In this document: positions 50,570 to 62,093 of the stretch, piece by piece
How the letters are laid out: the number at the start of each line of letters is the position of its first letter
How positions within the stretch are numbered: position 1 is the first letter of the stretch
Assembly: GCF_025993685.1 (NCBI RefSeq)
Contig: NZ_DAJPEN010000001.1
Location: 1,798,001-1,862,000 of the forward strand
DNA length: 64,000 nucleotides
DNA from: Bacteroides mediterraneensis
Lineage (GTDB): Bacteria; Bacteroidota; Bacteroidia; Bacteroidales; Bacteroidaceae
Reading direction: 5' to 3'
Program-made: the position numbers and the translations under genes
Notes under the pieces: model-generated
Database searches by the model: none
Seen by the model: only the letters and a program-made list of their open reading frames with translations
Told to the model about the DNA's origin: nothing

Positions 50570-51745
50570 ATGAAGCACAATGTGGCCCAGCTGTTCCGTT
50601 TCTACCTGAAAGCAGGAAGGGAACAGCTGAAAAAATTAAAAGGAAACCCGTTCAAGAAGAAATGGCTGAAACGGCTCGACAGGTACATCATCGTGAAGTT
50701 CCTGGGCACCTATTTCTTTGCCATCGCACTGATTATCTCCATTGCCGTGGTGTTCGACATCAATGAAAACATTGACGACTTCATCAACAACAAGGCGCCC
50801 ATCAGTGCCATCATCTTCGACTATTACCTGAACTTCATCCCTTACTACACCAACCTGTTCAGCCCGTTGTTCGTGTTCATCGCCGTGATTTTCTTCACGT
50901 CGAAGCTGGCGGAGAACTCCGAAATCATCGCCATGTTCTCCACGGGCATGAGTTTCAAGCGGCTCATGGTGCCTTACATGATTTCGGCGGCCATCATCGC
51001 CCTGGTCACCTACGTGCTGAGCACGGAGGTCATCCCCACGGGAAGTGTGACGCGACTGAAGTTCGAACAGGTGTACAAGAACAAGAAGAAGACGGATTAC
51101 GTGCGCAACATCCAGCTGGAGGTGGACACGGGGGTGATAGCCTACATGGAACGCTACGAGGACTACAACAAGACGGCCTACCGCTTCTCGCTCGACAAGT
51201 TTGAAGACCACAAGCTGGTGTCGCACCTCACGGCCCGCCGCATCACCTACGACACGACCGCCGTACACCGGTGGATTATCAAGGACTACATGATTCGAGA
51301 GATGAAGGGCATGCGCGAGACCATCACCCACGGCGACCGTATGGACTCCATCATCAACATGGAGCCGCAGGACTTCCTGATTACCCGCGGGCAACAGGAA
51401 ACAATGACCAGCCCCCAGCTACGGGAATACATCGACAAGCAGAAGCAACGAGGATTCGCCAACATCAAGGTGTTTGAGGTGGAATACTACCGACGCATCG
51501 CCACTTCGTTCGCGGCTTTCATCCTGACGGTCATCGGGCTCTCGCTCTCGTCGCAGAAGCGGAAAGGAGGTATGGGACTTCACCTGGGTATCGGTATCGC
51601 CCTGAGTTTCTCCTATATCCTGTTCCAGACCATTTCGTCGACCTTCGCCATCAACGGAAACGCGTCGCCCAACCTCGCGGTATGGATTCCGAACATCCTC
51701 TATCTGTTCATTGCGATTTACCTCTACCGCAAGGCGCCGAAATAA
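50570..51745 (+). CDS. LptF/LptG family permease
   Basis: The 391-residue protein has the YjgP/YjgQ layout: a cytoplasmic start, three N-terminal transmembrane helices (YFFAIALIISIAVVF, SPLFVFIAVIFFTSKLA, ISAAIIALVTYVL), a periplasmic jellyroll domain (about residues 150-285), and three C-terminal helices ending LYLFIAIYLYRKAPK. It forms the inner-membrane part of the lipopolysaccharide exporter with LptB. Only one of the F/G pair is here. Followed by a terminator. Confidence 0.9.
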   Translation: MKHNVAQLFRFYLKAGREQLKKLKGNPFKKKWLKRLDRYIIVKFLGTYFFAIALIISIAVVFDINENIDDFINNKAPISAIIFDYYLNFIPYYTNLFSPLFVFIAVIFFTSKLAENSEIIAMFSTGMSFKRLMVPYMISAAIIALVTYVLSTEVIPTGSVTRLKFEQVYKNKKKTDYVRNIQLEVDTGVIAYMERYEDYNKTAYRFSLDKFEDHKLVSHLTARRITYDTTAVHRWIIKDYMIREMKGMRETITHGDRMDSIINMEPQDFLITRGQQETMTSPQLREYIDKQKQRGFANIKVFEVEYYRRIATSFAAFILTVIGLSLSSQKRKGGMGLHLGIGIALSFSYILFQTISSTFAINGNASPNLAVWIPNILYLFIAIYLYRKAPK

Positions 51746-51790
51746 GGTGCGTTGTACATACACCCCACGGAAGGAATAATTACATCATAA

Positions 51791-51837
51791 AAAAATGCAT
51801 CCCAAAAGTCATGTATCACTTTCAGGATGCATTTTTT
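51791..51837 (+). terminator. Terminator of the lon-tgt-lptF/G unit
   Basis: AAAAATGCATCC pairs with GGATGCATTTTTT; T run included. Confidence 0.8.
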
Positions 51838-51888
51838 ATTTTGAAGGACTTTACCTTTTCATATCAGGCTTACCGCAAGAATAAGGCT

Positions 51889-51931
51889 GAGGCTGTTTCA
51901 AAATGAGAGGATCTTTTTTGTGTCTGCAAAA
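51889..51931. mobile_element. Remnant of an IS1182 left end
   Basis: The sequence from GAGGCTGTTTCAAAATGA to TTTTGTGTCTGCAAAAA copies the left end of the intact element (2267-2320) with the inner palindrome arm lost. The stretch 51932-52076 next to it holds no gene I recognise. Confidence 0.75.
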
Positions 51932-52076
51932 ACCCCGGCTTCTCTTCCTGGGCTGATTGAATTCCTCCTGTTGCTTCTTCCGCAGCACGGCATCAACCGC
52001 ACCATCCACTTGCAGGTATCGGCCAACGACTTTCAGGGACTTGTGAGCACCGCAGTCCGAGTAACTTTACGGAAAA

Positions 52077-52631
52077 TCATTTATGACGGAATTTTTTGTT
52101 ACAATCCTTACATATATAATTGGCATTAGAAATCTTTCCGAAAAATGCAATTACAAGAAACGAAATAAGCATAGACAATGCTATATAATCAGCAATAGTT
52201 GATTTGATGCCCAAATCATTTGCCCAAGCAAGGTAAAGCCCAGGAATAAGAACAAGAAAGATGCACAATAATGCTATCGCAGTTCCGTATTTATTACTTA
52301 CGCAGATAGCCGATACATTGTAACTTCCACATTTAGGGCACCAGATTTGAGATTTATTTCTACTACCAACAATAGGATTTGTTATCTCAACAGCCTTTTC
52401 ATAATCTTTCTCAAAAACATATATCGCAATACCAGTAATAGCACCATAAGCACCTGGCCTTTGATCTTGCCCCTCATCATGCTGGCGAGAAACAATGTTA
52501 TTTTCAATAAGCAGATTTGTAATCTCGTCTGCATAAATAGTAGTATCACATTTTATAAGAAGCCTTTCCTTCATATTACCATTACAGCCATTGCATGACT
52601 TTGCAGCATCCTGTAAATTATCCTTAGACAT
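52077..52631 (-). CDS. Zinc-ribbon membrane protein with DUF2007-like N-terminus
   Basis: From the ATG at 52631 the protein has 184 residues; an ATG at 52649 is an alternative. About residues 20-90 resemble a DUF2007 signal-transducing fold (LIKCDTTIYADEITNLLIEN, IAIYVFEKDYEKAVEI). A CPKCGS ribbon, two transmembrane helices (IALLCIFLVLIPGLYLAW, IALSMLISFLVIAFFG) and a C-terminal CKDCNKKF half-ribbon follow. It is AT-rich and enclosed by IS1182 remnants, suggesting a passenger or a site rebuilt by transposition. Function unknown. Confidence 0.65.
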   Translation of the reverse strand: MSKDNLQDAAKSCNGCNGNMKERLLIKCDTTIYADEITNLLIENNIVSRQHDEGQDQRPGAYGAITGIAIYVFEKDYEKAVEITNPIVGSRNKSQIWCPKCGSYNVSAICVSNKYGTAIALLCIFLVLIPGLYLAWANDLGIKSTIADYIALSMLISFLVIAFFGKISNANYICKDCNKKFRHK

Positions 52632-52779
52632 ATACAATGGTTCTTTCATATTAGAACTTACTTTTGTCCTAATATACTGATATTTATATAAAAAAACAAG
52701 ATTTACCTCTATTTTTATTCCGATTGTTTTTGATTGGCATTTTAGTTTCTCAATGAAGATATTATAAGGCACTTGATAC

Positions 52780-53010
52780 TCAGATCTGGTCACCAAGCAG
52801 GAACTTCGTGATTTCGTTCCGGTCACATATCAGAATCCAACTTTTATTATAATGAGGGAGGGAACCGGTCCGATGGGACAGAGGATAAAAAGACTCTCCG
52901 ATGTAAAGCGGACGACGGACAACCGTTTCGTACAGACCATCTCAAGGTACAGGGCACGGAACTGCAAGAGCTACCCGTTAAGATGCCGGTGTCACAGAAT
53001 CCGGTCGGAA
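52780..53010 (+). pseudogene. Decayed IS1182 transposase
   Basis: The first part (52780-52830) matches the intact transposase around VTKQELRDSAPVTYQD. The sequence then jumps, with a large internal deletion, to the region around MGQRMERLSDVKRTTDN (52870-53010). The catalytic core is gone. The remaining frame runs on into unrelated sequence. Confidence 0.85.
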
Positions 53011-53013
53011 AAA

Positions 53014-53071
53014 AATCTCCTGCTTTTAGCCTTCGTTTGCCCGAATTATATAACGCTAAAAGCAGGAGATT
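53014..53071. repeat. 17-bp perfect inverted repeat beside the IS remnant
   Basis: AATCTCCTGCTTTTAGC (53014-53030) and its exact reverse complement (53055-53071) flank 24 nt. It begins where similarity to the transposase ends. Confidence 0.8.
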
Positions 53072-53191
53072 CATACGTGGCGACCTATAAATTATCGGTA
53101 AATCTTACTTTTTCCCAATTTTGAGACTTCTTATTACTTTTATTCTAGTTTATTTACCCGATATAGTCGAGGCTAACTGGGAAACGGAACT

Positions 53192-54271
53192 TCATTTCAG
53201 GTACGTGCGGAAGGACCGTTCGATTTTGTCGAAAGGAATCACGTCCATCCGGTCGTACAGGTCCACATGATTGGCACCGGGGATGATGAGCAGTTCCTTG
53301 TTGCCGCCCTTGAGCTTCTTGAAGGCATCCTCGCTGAAGTAGCGCGAATGGGCCTTCTCGCCGTGAATCATCAGCACGGCACTTCGTATCTCATGGCTAT
53401 AACTCAGCAGGGGCATGTTCATGAACGAAAGGGCCGAGGTCTTGTTCCATCCGTCGTTGGAGTTGAGCGAGCGCTTGTGGTAGCCGCGCGGAGTCTTGTA
53501 ATACGCATGATAATCCTTCACGAACTGGGGCGCATCGGCGGGCAGCGGGTCCACCACTCCTCCGGCCCGGGCGTACGTGCCGCGACGGTAGTCCTCCGTG
53601 CGCTGGGCGTTGAGCTGCTTGCGCTGCTCATAGCGGGCGTCGGCATCCATGGCATCGAAATAGCCGTTGGCCGTGACGCGGCTCATGTCGTACATCGTGG
53701 AAGTCACCGTGGCCTTGATGCGGGTATCGATGGCCGCCGCGTTGAGGGCCATGCCTCCCCATCCGCAGATGCCCAGGATACCGATGCGGGCGGCATCCAC
53801 CTGGTCGCAAGTGGACAGGAAGTCGACCGCCGCACAGAAGTCCTCCGTATTGATGTCGGGCGAGGCCACGTAGCGCGGTTCGCCTCCGCTCTCACCCGTG
53901 TACGAGGGGTCGAAGGCGATGGTGAGGAAGCCCCGTTCGGCCAGCGTCATGGCATACAGCCCGGACGACTGTTCCTTCACGGCCCCGAACGGCCCGCTCA
54001 CGGCGATGGCCGGCAGCTTGCCTTCGGCCTCTTTGGGCACATACATATCCGCCGCCAGGGTGATGCCGTAGCGGTTCGTAAAGGTCACCTTGCGGTGGCT
54101 CACCTTCGGGCTCAAGGGGAACACCTTGTCCCATTCCTGCGTAAGATTCAAACTCTGTCTTTCCATTTTCACCTCCGTTTTTACATCCGGCGTTGCGGCG
54201 GAAAGGCTGCCCGTAGCCAGAAACCAGGCCGCCGATGCCGCACACAACGTCTTCCACATTTTATTATCCAT
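53192..54271 (-). CDS. Secreted alpha/beta hydrolase, dienelactone hydrolase-like
   Basis: The 359-residue protein has a signal peptide (about residues 1-25) and an alpha/beta hydrolase fold. The nucleophile elbow reads GICGWGG, with Cys where serine is usual, as in dienelactone hydrolases. The acid and histidine are probably in LMIHGEKAHS and IPGANHVDLYD. A Tyr/Arg-rich insertion (about 215-265) forms a lid. The substrate is unknown. It lies downstream of an AraC regulator on the same strand, 93 nt apart. Confidence 0.83.
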   Translation of the reverse strand: MDNKMWKTLCAASAAWFLATGSLSAATPDVKTEVKMERQSLNLTQEWDKVFPLSPKVSHRKVTFTNRYGITLAADMYVPKEAEGKLPAIAVSGPFGAVKEQSSGLYAMTLAERGFLTIAFDPSYTGESGGEPRYVASPDINTEDFCAAVDFLSTCDQVDAARIGILGICGWGGMALNAAAIDTRIKATVTSTMYDMSRVTANGYFDAMDADARYEQRKQLNAQRTEDYRRGTYARAGGVVDPLPADAPQFVKDYHAYYKTPRGYHKRSLNSNDGWNKTSALSFMNMPLLSYSHEIRSAVLMIHGEKAHSRYFSEDAFKKLKGGNKELLIIPGANHVDLYDRMDVIPFDKIERSFRTYLK

Positions 54272-54364
54272 TTCTACAAATTTCTATGATTCTACGGAGG
54301 CAAAAATAACACAAAAGTCCCACAGAGGCATTTCTGTGAGGCTCAAATTTCATTTCCGAAAGGC

Positions 54365-55228
54365 TCAGACCGGGAACGAAGGCACCAGTGCCGTGGGCGG
54401 GATGCCGTATTGCTTCTTGAAGGCCGTGGAGAAATGCGAGGGGTTCTTGAAGCCCACTTCGGCATAGACCTCCACCACTTTCCGGTGTTCCTCCTTTATC
54501 AGGCGGTAGGCCACTTCCAGCCGCTTGCGGATGAGCCATTTCTCGGGGGTCAGGTCGCTCACCTTCTTGAAATCGCGCTTGAAGGTGGCCAGGCTGCGCC
54601 CCGTGTAGTGCGCCAGTTCCTCGAGCGAGAACTCGTACATGTAGTTCCGGTTCATGAAGTCGAGGATGTCCATCTTCCACGGGGTACTGAAATCGAACAA
54701 CAGGGTCATGAAGCGGCGGTCCGTGTGGAGCAAGGCCAGCAATCCTTCTTCCAGCTTCAGGCGCATCAGGTCGTCCTTCGGCTTCACCTCGGGGTTGAAG
54801 TAAGGGGTCATCGAGGCGAAAAGGCTCTCAATCTCGGCCGAAGGGGGCAGCTTTCTCACGCCGGGAACGAATCTCTCCGTCTTTGCGGGGCGGTCTTCCT
54901 GGAGGGCGTATTTGCCGTACATCTCGCGCAGGAACGGACGGGTGAAACACAGGTAGATGCCGCAATACTGCTCCCCGTGGCAGGCCTTCTTGTACATCGT
55001 CACCCGGTGGTCGCGCGGAATGAACACACACTCTCCTTTCCCCACGTGCACCTGGCGGCTTCCGTCGTCGAGCACCATCTCGCCCGAAAGCACGTAGTTC
55101 ATGGCATATTCGCGCGAACGGTGCACGCAGGCGTCGGCATCGTCATAGAAGAAGCTGAAAAACACGTTCTGGTAGTTGAAGATGATTTTCATGGGGGCGT
55201 GAGAGAGCGGTTGGGTGTCTGAATTCAT
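54365..55228 (-). CDS. AraC-family transcriptional regulator
   Basis: The 287-residue protein from the ATG at 55228 has an N-terminal cupin sensor (MNYVLSGEMVLDDGSRQVHV, GECVFIPRDHRVTMYK) and a C-terminal AraC double HTH (FSLEELAHYTGRSLATFKRD; VVEVYAEVGFKNPSHFSTAF). A GTG 24 codons upstream lies within the neighbouring terminator and was not used. It is placed directly upstream of the hydrolase and may control it. Confidence 0.88.
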   Translation of the reverse strand: MNSDTQPLSHAPMKIIFNYQNVFFSFFYDDADACVHRSREYAMNYVLSGEMVLDDGSRQVHVGKGECVFIPRDHRVTMYKKACHGEQYCGIYLCFTRPFLREMYGKYALQEDRPAKTERFVPGVRKLPPSAEIESLFASMTPYFNPEVKPKDDLMRLKLEEGLLALLHTDRRFMTLLFDFSTPWKMDILDFMNRNYMYEFSLEELAHYTGRSLATFKRDFKKVSDLTPEKWLIRKRLEVAYRLIKEEHRKVVEVYAEVGFKNPSHFSTAFKKQYGIPPTALVPSFPV

Positions 55229-55272
55229 GGCGGATAACGTTTTTTTAGTGTATGACGGGGTGAAGATACAAA

Positions 55273-55311
55273 AAAACTCCTTTGCGCGTGGTTTCCACAC
55301 AAAGGAGTTTT
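55273..55311 (-). terminator. Terminator after the TPR gene
   Basis: AAAACTCCTTTG pairs with CAAAGGAGTTTT; the T run lies on the minus strand towards the AraC gene. Confidence 0.8.
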
Positions 55312-55361
55312 CCGAAAGAGGGACGAACCGCCCGGAAGAGCGGTCCGCACACCTTTATTTA

Positions 55362-56579
55362 TTAGTAACCCAATTCTTTTTCAAGGGCGTTGTATTTTTC
55401 CTTGTCCAGCTTCCAGTAGATGTTCAGCAGGTACTGACCCCACAACTGGCGGTTGTCCGGCTTCACTTCCTTGGCTTTTTCATAGAAAGGCTGAGCCTTT
55501 TCGTACATTTCCTTGATTTTGCCTTCATTGGTGGCATATTTCGGGTCGTCCATAGAAAGCTTGGAGTTTTCTTCCACGAGTTCCTGAGCCGGGAAGAAGT
55601 AGCAGTCGCCAATCTTTGAATAGGCTTCACCTACGAAATCTTTTCCTTCCGAGATAATCTGGTTGAAAGTAGCGATGGCTCCATCGTAATCTTTCTTTTC
55701 ATACTGAAGCACACCCTTTACATACATGAAATACGGAGTAGGGTTCTTGGCCAGTACGGCATCCATCTGAGTCAGACCTTCGTCAATCTTGCCTTTCTGG
55801 ATGTAGTAGTCCATCAGGTTACCGATGAAGTATTCCTGAGCCGGGAATTTGTCCACACCTTCCTGGATGGTAGCCAGCCATTTGGTTGAATCGGGAGTTT
55901 CACCCTTTCCGTAAGCTTCAGCCAGGCACATCAGTGAACGGTAACCTTCTTCCTTGTGTTCCTTACCGATAGTGGCATATTTGATTACGGCTGCATTGTC
56001 TTTCAAAGAGTTGGCGGCAAGAGCTGCATAGTTGGCAATCAACGGAACCAGCGTATCGTTCTTTACGGCTTCTTCGCTTTCGAACATCGGGTTCTGCGGA
56101 GCGTCTACAAACAGGCCGAAGAACTTCAAGGCGTTGGCATAGTTGCCAGAGTTGTAAGCGTCAGAACCGGCGTTGGTCAGCTGAGGACGAACGGTAGCCA
56201 GTGTCTTGGCCAGTTTCTTTCTCAGTTTCGGTTTCTTGAGTTCACCGCTCTTCACCTTAGCCTGTTCTACTTCATCACACTTGGTGTAGTATTCGAACAT
56301 CTTCGCCAGGCTGTTGTACAATTTGGCGGTATCAGCCTGACCACCCGGCAAATACAATTTCATGTTTTCATCGTCGTAGATAGACTTCTGGAAATCTCCG
56401 GCCAGTTTCCATGTTTCAGGGTCATTGGCGGTTGAAGGGTCCGTCAGCGCCGGTTCGATGATTTGTGCTGCCTTTGCGGGATCGCTCTTGGCAGATTTTG
56501 CTTCCTTCACTACGCTTTCCTGAGCGGAAACAGCGCATGCCGTGAAGAATAAAGCGGCTGTAAATAAAACTTTTTTCAT
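55362..56579 (-). CDS. Exported TPR-repeat protein
   Basis: The 405-residue protein has a signal peptide (residues 1-19) and helical TPR-like repeats throughout (AYNSGNYANALKFFGLF, PYFMYVKGVLQYEKKDYDGAI, GEAYSKIGDCYFFPAQ, FYEKAKEVKPDNRQLWGQYL). It probably works in the periplasm in envelope assembly. It starts 32 nt downstream of gyrA on the same strand, without a terminator between them, so cotranscription is likely. No catalytic motif is present. Confidence 0.85.
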   Translation of the reverse strand: MKKVLFTAALFFTACAVSAQESVVKEAKSAKSDPAKAAQIIEPALTDPSTANDPETWKLAGDFQKSIYDDENMKLYLPGGQADTAKLYNSLAKMFEYYTKCDEVEQAKVKSGELKKPKLRKKLAKTLATVRPQLTNAGSDAYNSGNYANALKFFGLFVDAPQNPMFESEEAVKNDTLVPLIANYAALAANSLKDNAAVIKYATIGKEHKEEGYRSLMCLAEAYGKGETPDSTKWLATIQEGVDKFPAQEYFIGNLMDYYIQKGKIDEGLTQMDAVLAKNPTPYFMYVKGVLQYEKKDYDGAIATFNQIISEGKDFVGEAYSKIGDCYFFPAQELVEENSKLSMDDPKYATNEGKIKEMYEKAQPFYEKAKEVKPDNRQLWGQYLLNIYWKLDKEKYNALEKELGY

Positions 56580-56611
56580 AAGGTTTGAATTTAGTAATAC
56601 AAATATTCAAG

Positions 56612-59176
56612 TTAGTTTTTGTCGGAATTTTCTTCACCTTCTCCTTCCGCCGGCTGGATGGTTTCCCCGTCAACCGGCTGGATGTCCGACGGCTGGATGG
56701 TTTCCGTGCCTTCCGCTTCTTCCTCTTCCGTTTCGGAAGCTACCTTGCACACAGAGCCAATCTGGTCGTTCCGCTTCTCCAGGTCAATCAGACGCACGCC
56801 TTGTGTGGCACGTCCCATGATGCGCACGTCGGCCACTTTCAGACGGATGGTGATGCCCGACTTGTTGATAATCATCAGGTCGTTTTCGTCGGTTACCGAC
56901 TTGATGGCTACCAGGTGTCCGGTCTTTTCCGTGATGTTCAGGGTCTTCACACCCTTTCCGCCACGGTTGGTCTTGCGGTAGTCCTCAATGTCCGAACGTT
57001 TTCCGTAACCGTTTTCAGATACCACCATGATGGTTTCCGTTTCCGGATCCTTGATGCAAATCATTCCGATTACTTCATCAGTTCCATCCTCATCGAGCGT
57101 GATACCACGTACACCCGTAGCCGTACGTCCCATTTCGCGGACAGCACTTTCGTGGAAGCGGATGGCACGGCCGTTTCGGTTGGCAATCACGATTTCATTG
57201 TTGCCGTTGGTCATGCGCACTTCAATCACGCGGTCATCCTCACGAATCGTAATGGCATTCACACCGTTCTGGCGCGGACGTGAGTACTGTTCCAGCAAGG
57301 TCTTCTTAATTACACCGTTCTTCGTACAGAAAAGCACATAGTGGCTATTGATGAAGGCCGTGTCGTTCAGGTTCTTCACACGCAGATAAGCCGTCACCAC
57401 ATCATCGGCCTCAATGTTCAACAGGTTCTGGATGGCACGTCCCTTCGAAGTCTTGTTGCCTTCCGGGATTTCATATACTTTCAGCCAGTAGCACTTTCCT
57501 TTCTGTGTGAAGAACAGAAGGGTGTTGTGCATCGTAGCCGGATAAATATGTTCGATAAAGTCTTCGTTACGGGTTTCGCTACCCTTTGAGCCTACCCCGC
57601 CACGGTTCTGTGCATGGAACTCAGAAAGCGGTGTACGCTTGATGTATCCCATGTGCGAGATGGTGATGACCATTTCATCGTCGGCATAGAAGTCTTCCGG
57701 ATTGAATTCTTCCGAAGCATACACGATTTCCGAACGGCGGTCGTCACCGTATTTTTCTTTCACTTCAATCAGTTCATCCTTGATGACCTTCTTGCAAAGT
57801 TCCTCGTTGCTCAAGATTTCTTCGAAGTAAGCAATCTGCTTCATCAAATCCTCATACTCTGCATGAAGCTGATCCTGCATCAGACCCGTGAGCTGGCGCA
57901 AACGCATTTCCACGATGGCGCGGGCCTGCACCTCGCTCAGGTTGAAGCGGGCCATCAGGTTGGTAATCGCCTCGTTCGGTGTCTTGGCCGCACGGATGAT
58001 GCGGATTACCTCGTCGATATTGTCGGAAGCGATAATCAGACCTTCGAGGATGTGGGCACGTTCCTTGGCCTTGCGCAAGTCGTAACGTGTACGGCGGATT
58101 ACCACCTCGTGACGGTGTTCCACGAAATATTTAATCAGGTCCTTCAGGTTGAGCAGACGCGGACGGCCATGAACCAGCGCCACGTTGTTCACCCCGAATG
58201 AAGTCTGAAGCATGGTCATCTTATAGAGCTTGTTGAGCACCACGCTGGCATTGGCATCCCGCTTGATGTCGATGACGATACGCATACCTTCGCGGTCGGT
58301 TTCATCGTTCACGTTCGAAATGCCCTCAATCTTCTTTTCGTTCGACAAGTCGGCGATGCTCTTGATGAGTTCGGCCTTGTTCACGCCGTACGGGATTTCC
58401 GTCACCACAATCTTGTCATGCGTAGGATGCGATTCGATTTCGGCCTTTGCCCGCATCACGATACGTCCGCGTCCGGTCTCGTAGGCATCGCGCACCCCGC
58501 TTATACCATATATATATCCTCCCGTCGGGAAGTCGGGCGCCTTGATGTATTGCATCAGGCCGTCCACATCAATATCGTTGTTGTCAATGTAAGCCACACA
58601 GGCATCAATCACTTCGCGCAAGTTGTGGGTCGGCATGTTGGTAGCCATACCTACGGCGATACCCGATGCTCCGTTCACCAGCAGGTTCGGAATACGGGTC
58701 GGCATGACCGTCGGTTCCTGCAACGTGTCATCGAAGTTGTTGGTGAAGTCTACGGTTTCCTTGTAAAGGTCCTGCATCATTTCCTCGCCGATTTTCTTCA
58801 GGCGGGCTTCGGTGTATCGCATGGCGGCCGCACTATCACCGTCAATAGAACCGAAGTTACCCTGACCGTCGACCAGCGGATAACGCATCGACCAGTCTTG
58901 AGCCATTCTGACGAGGGCTCCATATACAGACGAGTCACCATGGGGATGGTATTTACCCAACACTTCACCCACGATTCTCGCGGCTTTTTTATACGGTTTG
59001 TCGGAGGTATTTCCCAGTTCCATCATTCCGTACAAGATACGGCGGTGTACCGGTTTGAATCCGTCTCTTACATCCGGGAGGGCGCGTGCCACGATTACCG
59101 ACATAGAGTAGTCGATGTACGACGACTTCATTTCCTCTTCGATGTTGATTTTTATAATTCTGTCTTGTTCTTGCAT
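56612..59176 (-). CDS. gyrA: DNA gyrase subunit A
   Basis: The 854-residue protein has the winged-helix/tower part with catalytic Tyr121 (AMRYTEARL), the quinolone region GKYHPHGDSSVYGALVRMAQ (Ser82, Gly86), and six GyrA-box blades in the C-terminal domain (TNRGGKGVKTLNIT among them). A polar tail with ETIQP repeats follows. It forms A2B2 gyrase with GyrB for negative supercoiling. The Ser at the first resistance position is wild type; Gly replaces the enterobacterial Asp at the second, probably a lineage feature. Confidence 0.95.
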   Translation of the reverse strand: MQEQDRIIKINIEEEMKSSYIDYSMSVIVARALPDVRDGFKPVHRRILYGMMELGNTSDKPYKKAARIVGEVLGKYHPHGDSSVYGALVRMAQDWSMRYPLVDGQGNFGSIDGDSAAAMRYTEARLKKIGEEMMQDLYKETVDFTNNFDDTLQEPTVMPTRIPNLLVNGASGIAVGMATNMPTHNLREVIDACVAYIDNNDIDVDGLMQYIKAPDFPTGGYIYGISGVRDAYETGRGRIVMRAKAEIESHPTHDKIVVTEIPYGVNKAELIKSIADLSNEKKIEGISNVNDETDREGMRIVIDIKRDANASVVLNKLYKMTMLQTSFGVNNVALVHGRPRLLNLKDLIKYFVEHRHEVVIRRTRYDLRKAKERAHILEGLIIASDNIDEVIRIIRAAKTPNEAITNLMARFNLSEVQARAIVEMRLRQLTGLMQDQLHAEYEDLMKQIAYFEEILSNEELCKKVIKDELIEVKEKYGDDRRSEIVYASEEFNPEDFYADDEMVITISHMGYIKRTPLSEFHAQNRGGVGSKGSETRNEDFIEHIYPATMHNTLLFFTQKGKCYWLKVYEIPEGNKTSKGRAIQNLLNIEADDVVTAYLRVKNLNDTAFINSHYVLFCTKNGVIKKTLLEQYSRPRQNGVNAITIREDDRVIEVRMTNGNNEIVIANRNGRAIRFHESAVREMGRTATGVRGITLDEDGTDEVIGMICIKDPETETIMVVSENGYGKRSDIEDYRKTNRGGKGVKTLNITEKTGHLVAIKSVTDENDLMIINKSGITIRLKVADVRIMGRATQGVRLIDLEKRNDQIGSVCKVASETEEEEAEGTETIQPSDIQPVDGETIQPAEGEGEENSDKN

Positions 59177-59370
59177 TTAACACATTATTAATTATACTTC
59201 CTTTTCAAGGCTTGTGAAAAACCATGCTAAAGTACGACTTTTAGCCGATATACAAAAACTTTTCCCCTAAAAAATACGCGTGGCACCTCTTTTGGGAGGG
59301 CATACAGCCCGTGTGGCACACATTTTGTTAAATAGAGAAAAAGACTTCGCTTGAAATCTTTATTATAATG

Positions 59371-59378
59371 TATATTTG
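59371..59378 (+). promoter_or_regulatory. -7 box of clpC
   Basis: TATATTTG matches TAnnTTTG, 33 nt before the ATG at 59412; a TTG inside it cannot be the translation start. Confidence 0.6.
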
Positions 59379-59411
59379 CAATCTGTTTTTGACTTAATTT
59401 TGAGGACATAT

Positions 59412-61970
<2,559 letters not shown>

Positions 61971-62004
61971 ACGGAATTCTCTGTCAGAATTTCGGAATAC
62001 AGAC

Positions 62005-62040
62005 AAAATGTCAGGTACGAATGTATCTGGCATTTTTTTT
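62005..62040 (+). terminator. Terminator after clpC
   Basis: AAATG-TCAG-GTAC and GTAT-CTGG-CATTT form an imperfect stem followed by eight T. Confidence 0.7.
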
Positions 62041-62093
62041 GTGAAAAGACCGGAGAAAAATTTTTATTCGACAATCATAAAAAATAAAGAGAT

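Noticed and set aside
51920..52129. A plus-strand open frame in the IS debris
   Set aside because: It overlaps the IS left-end remnant and the 3' end of the minus-strand gene; no recognisable family or start signal.
53267..54289. A 340-codon plus-strand frame opposite the alpha/beta hydrolase
   Set aside because: Arg/Gly/His-rich composition typical of an antisense shadow of a GC-rich gene.
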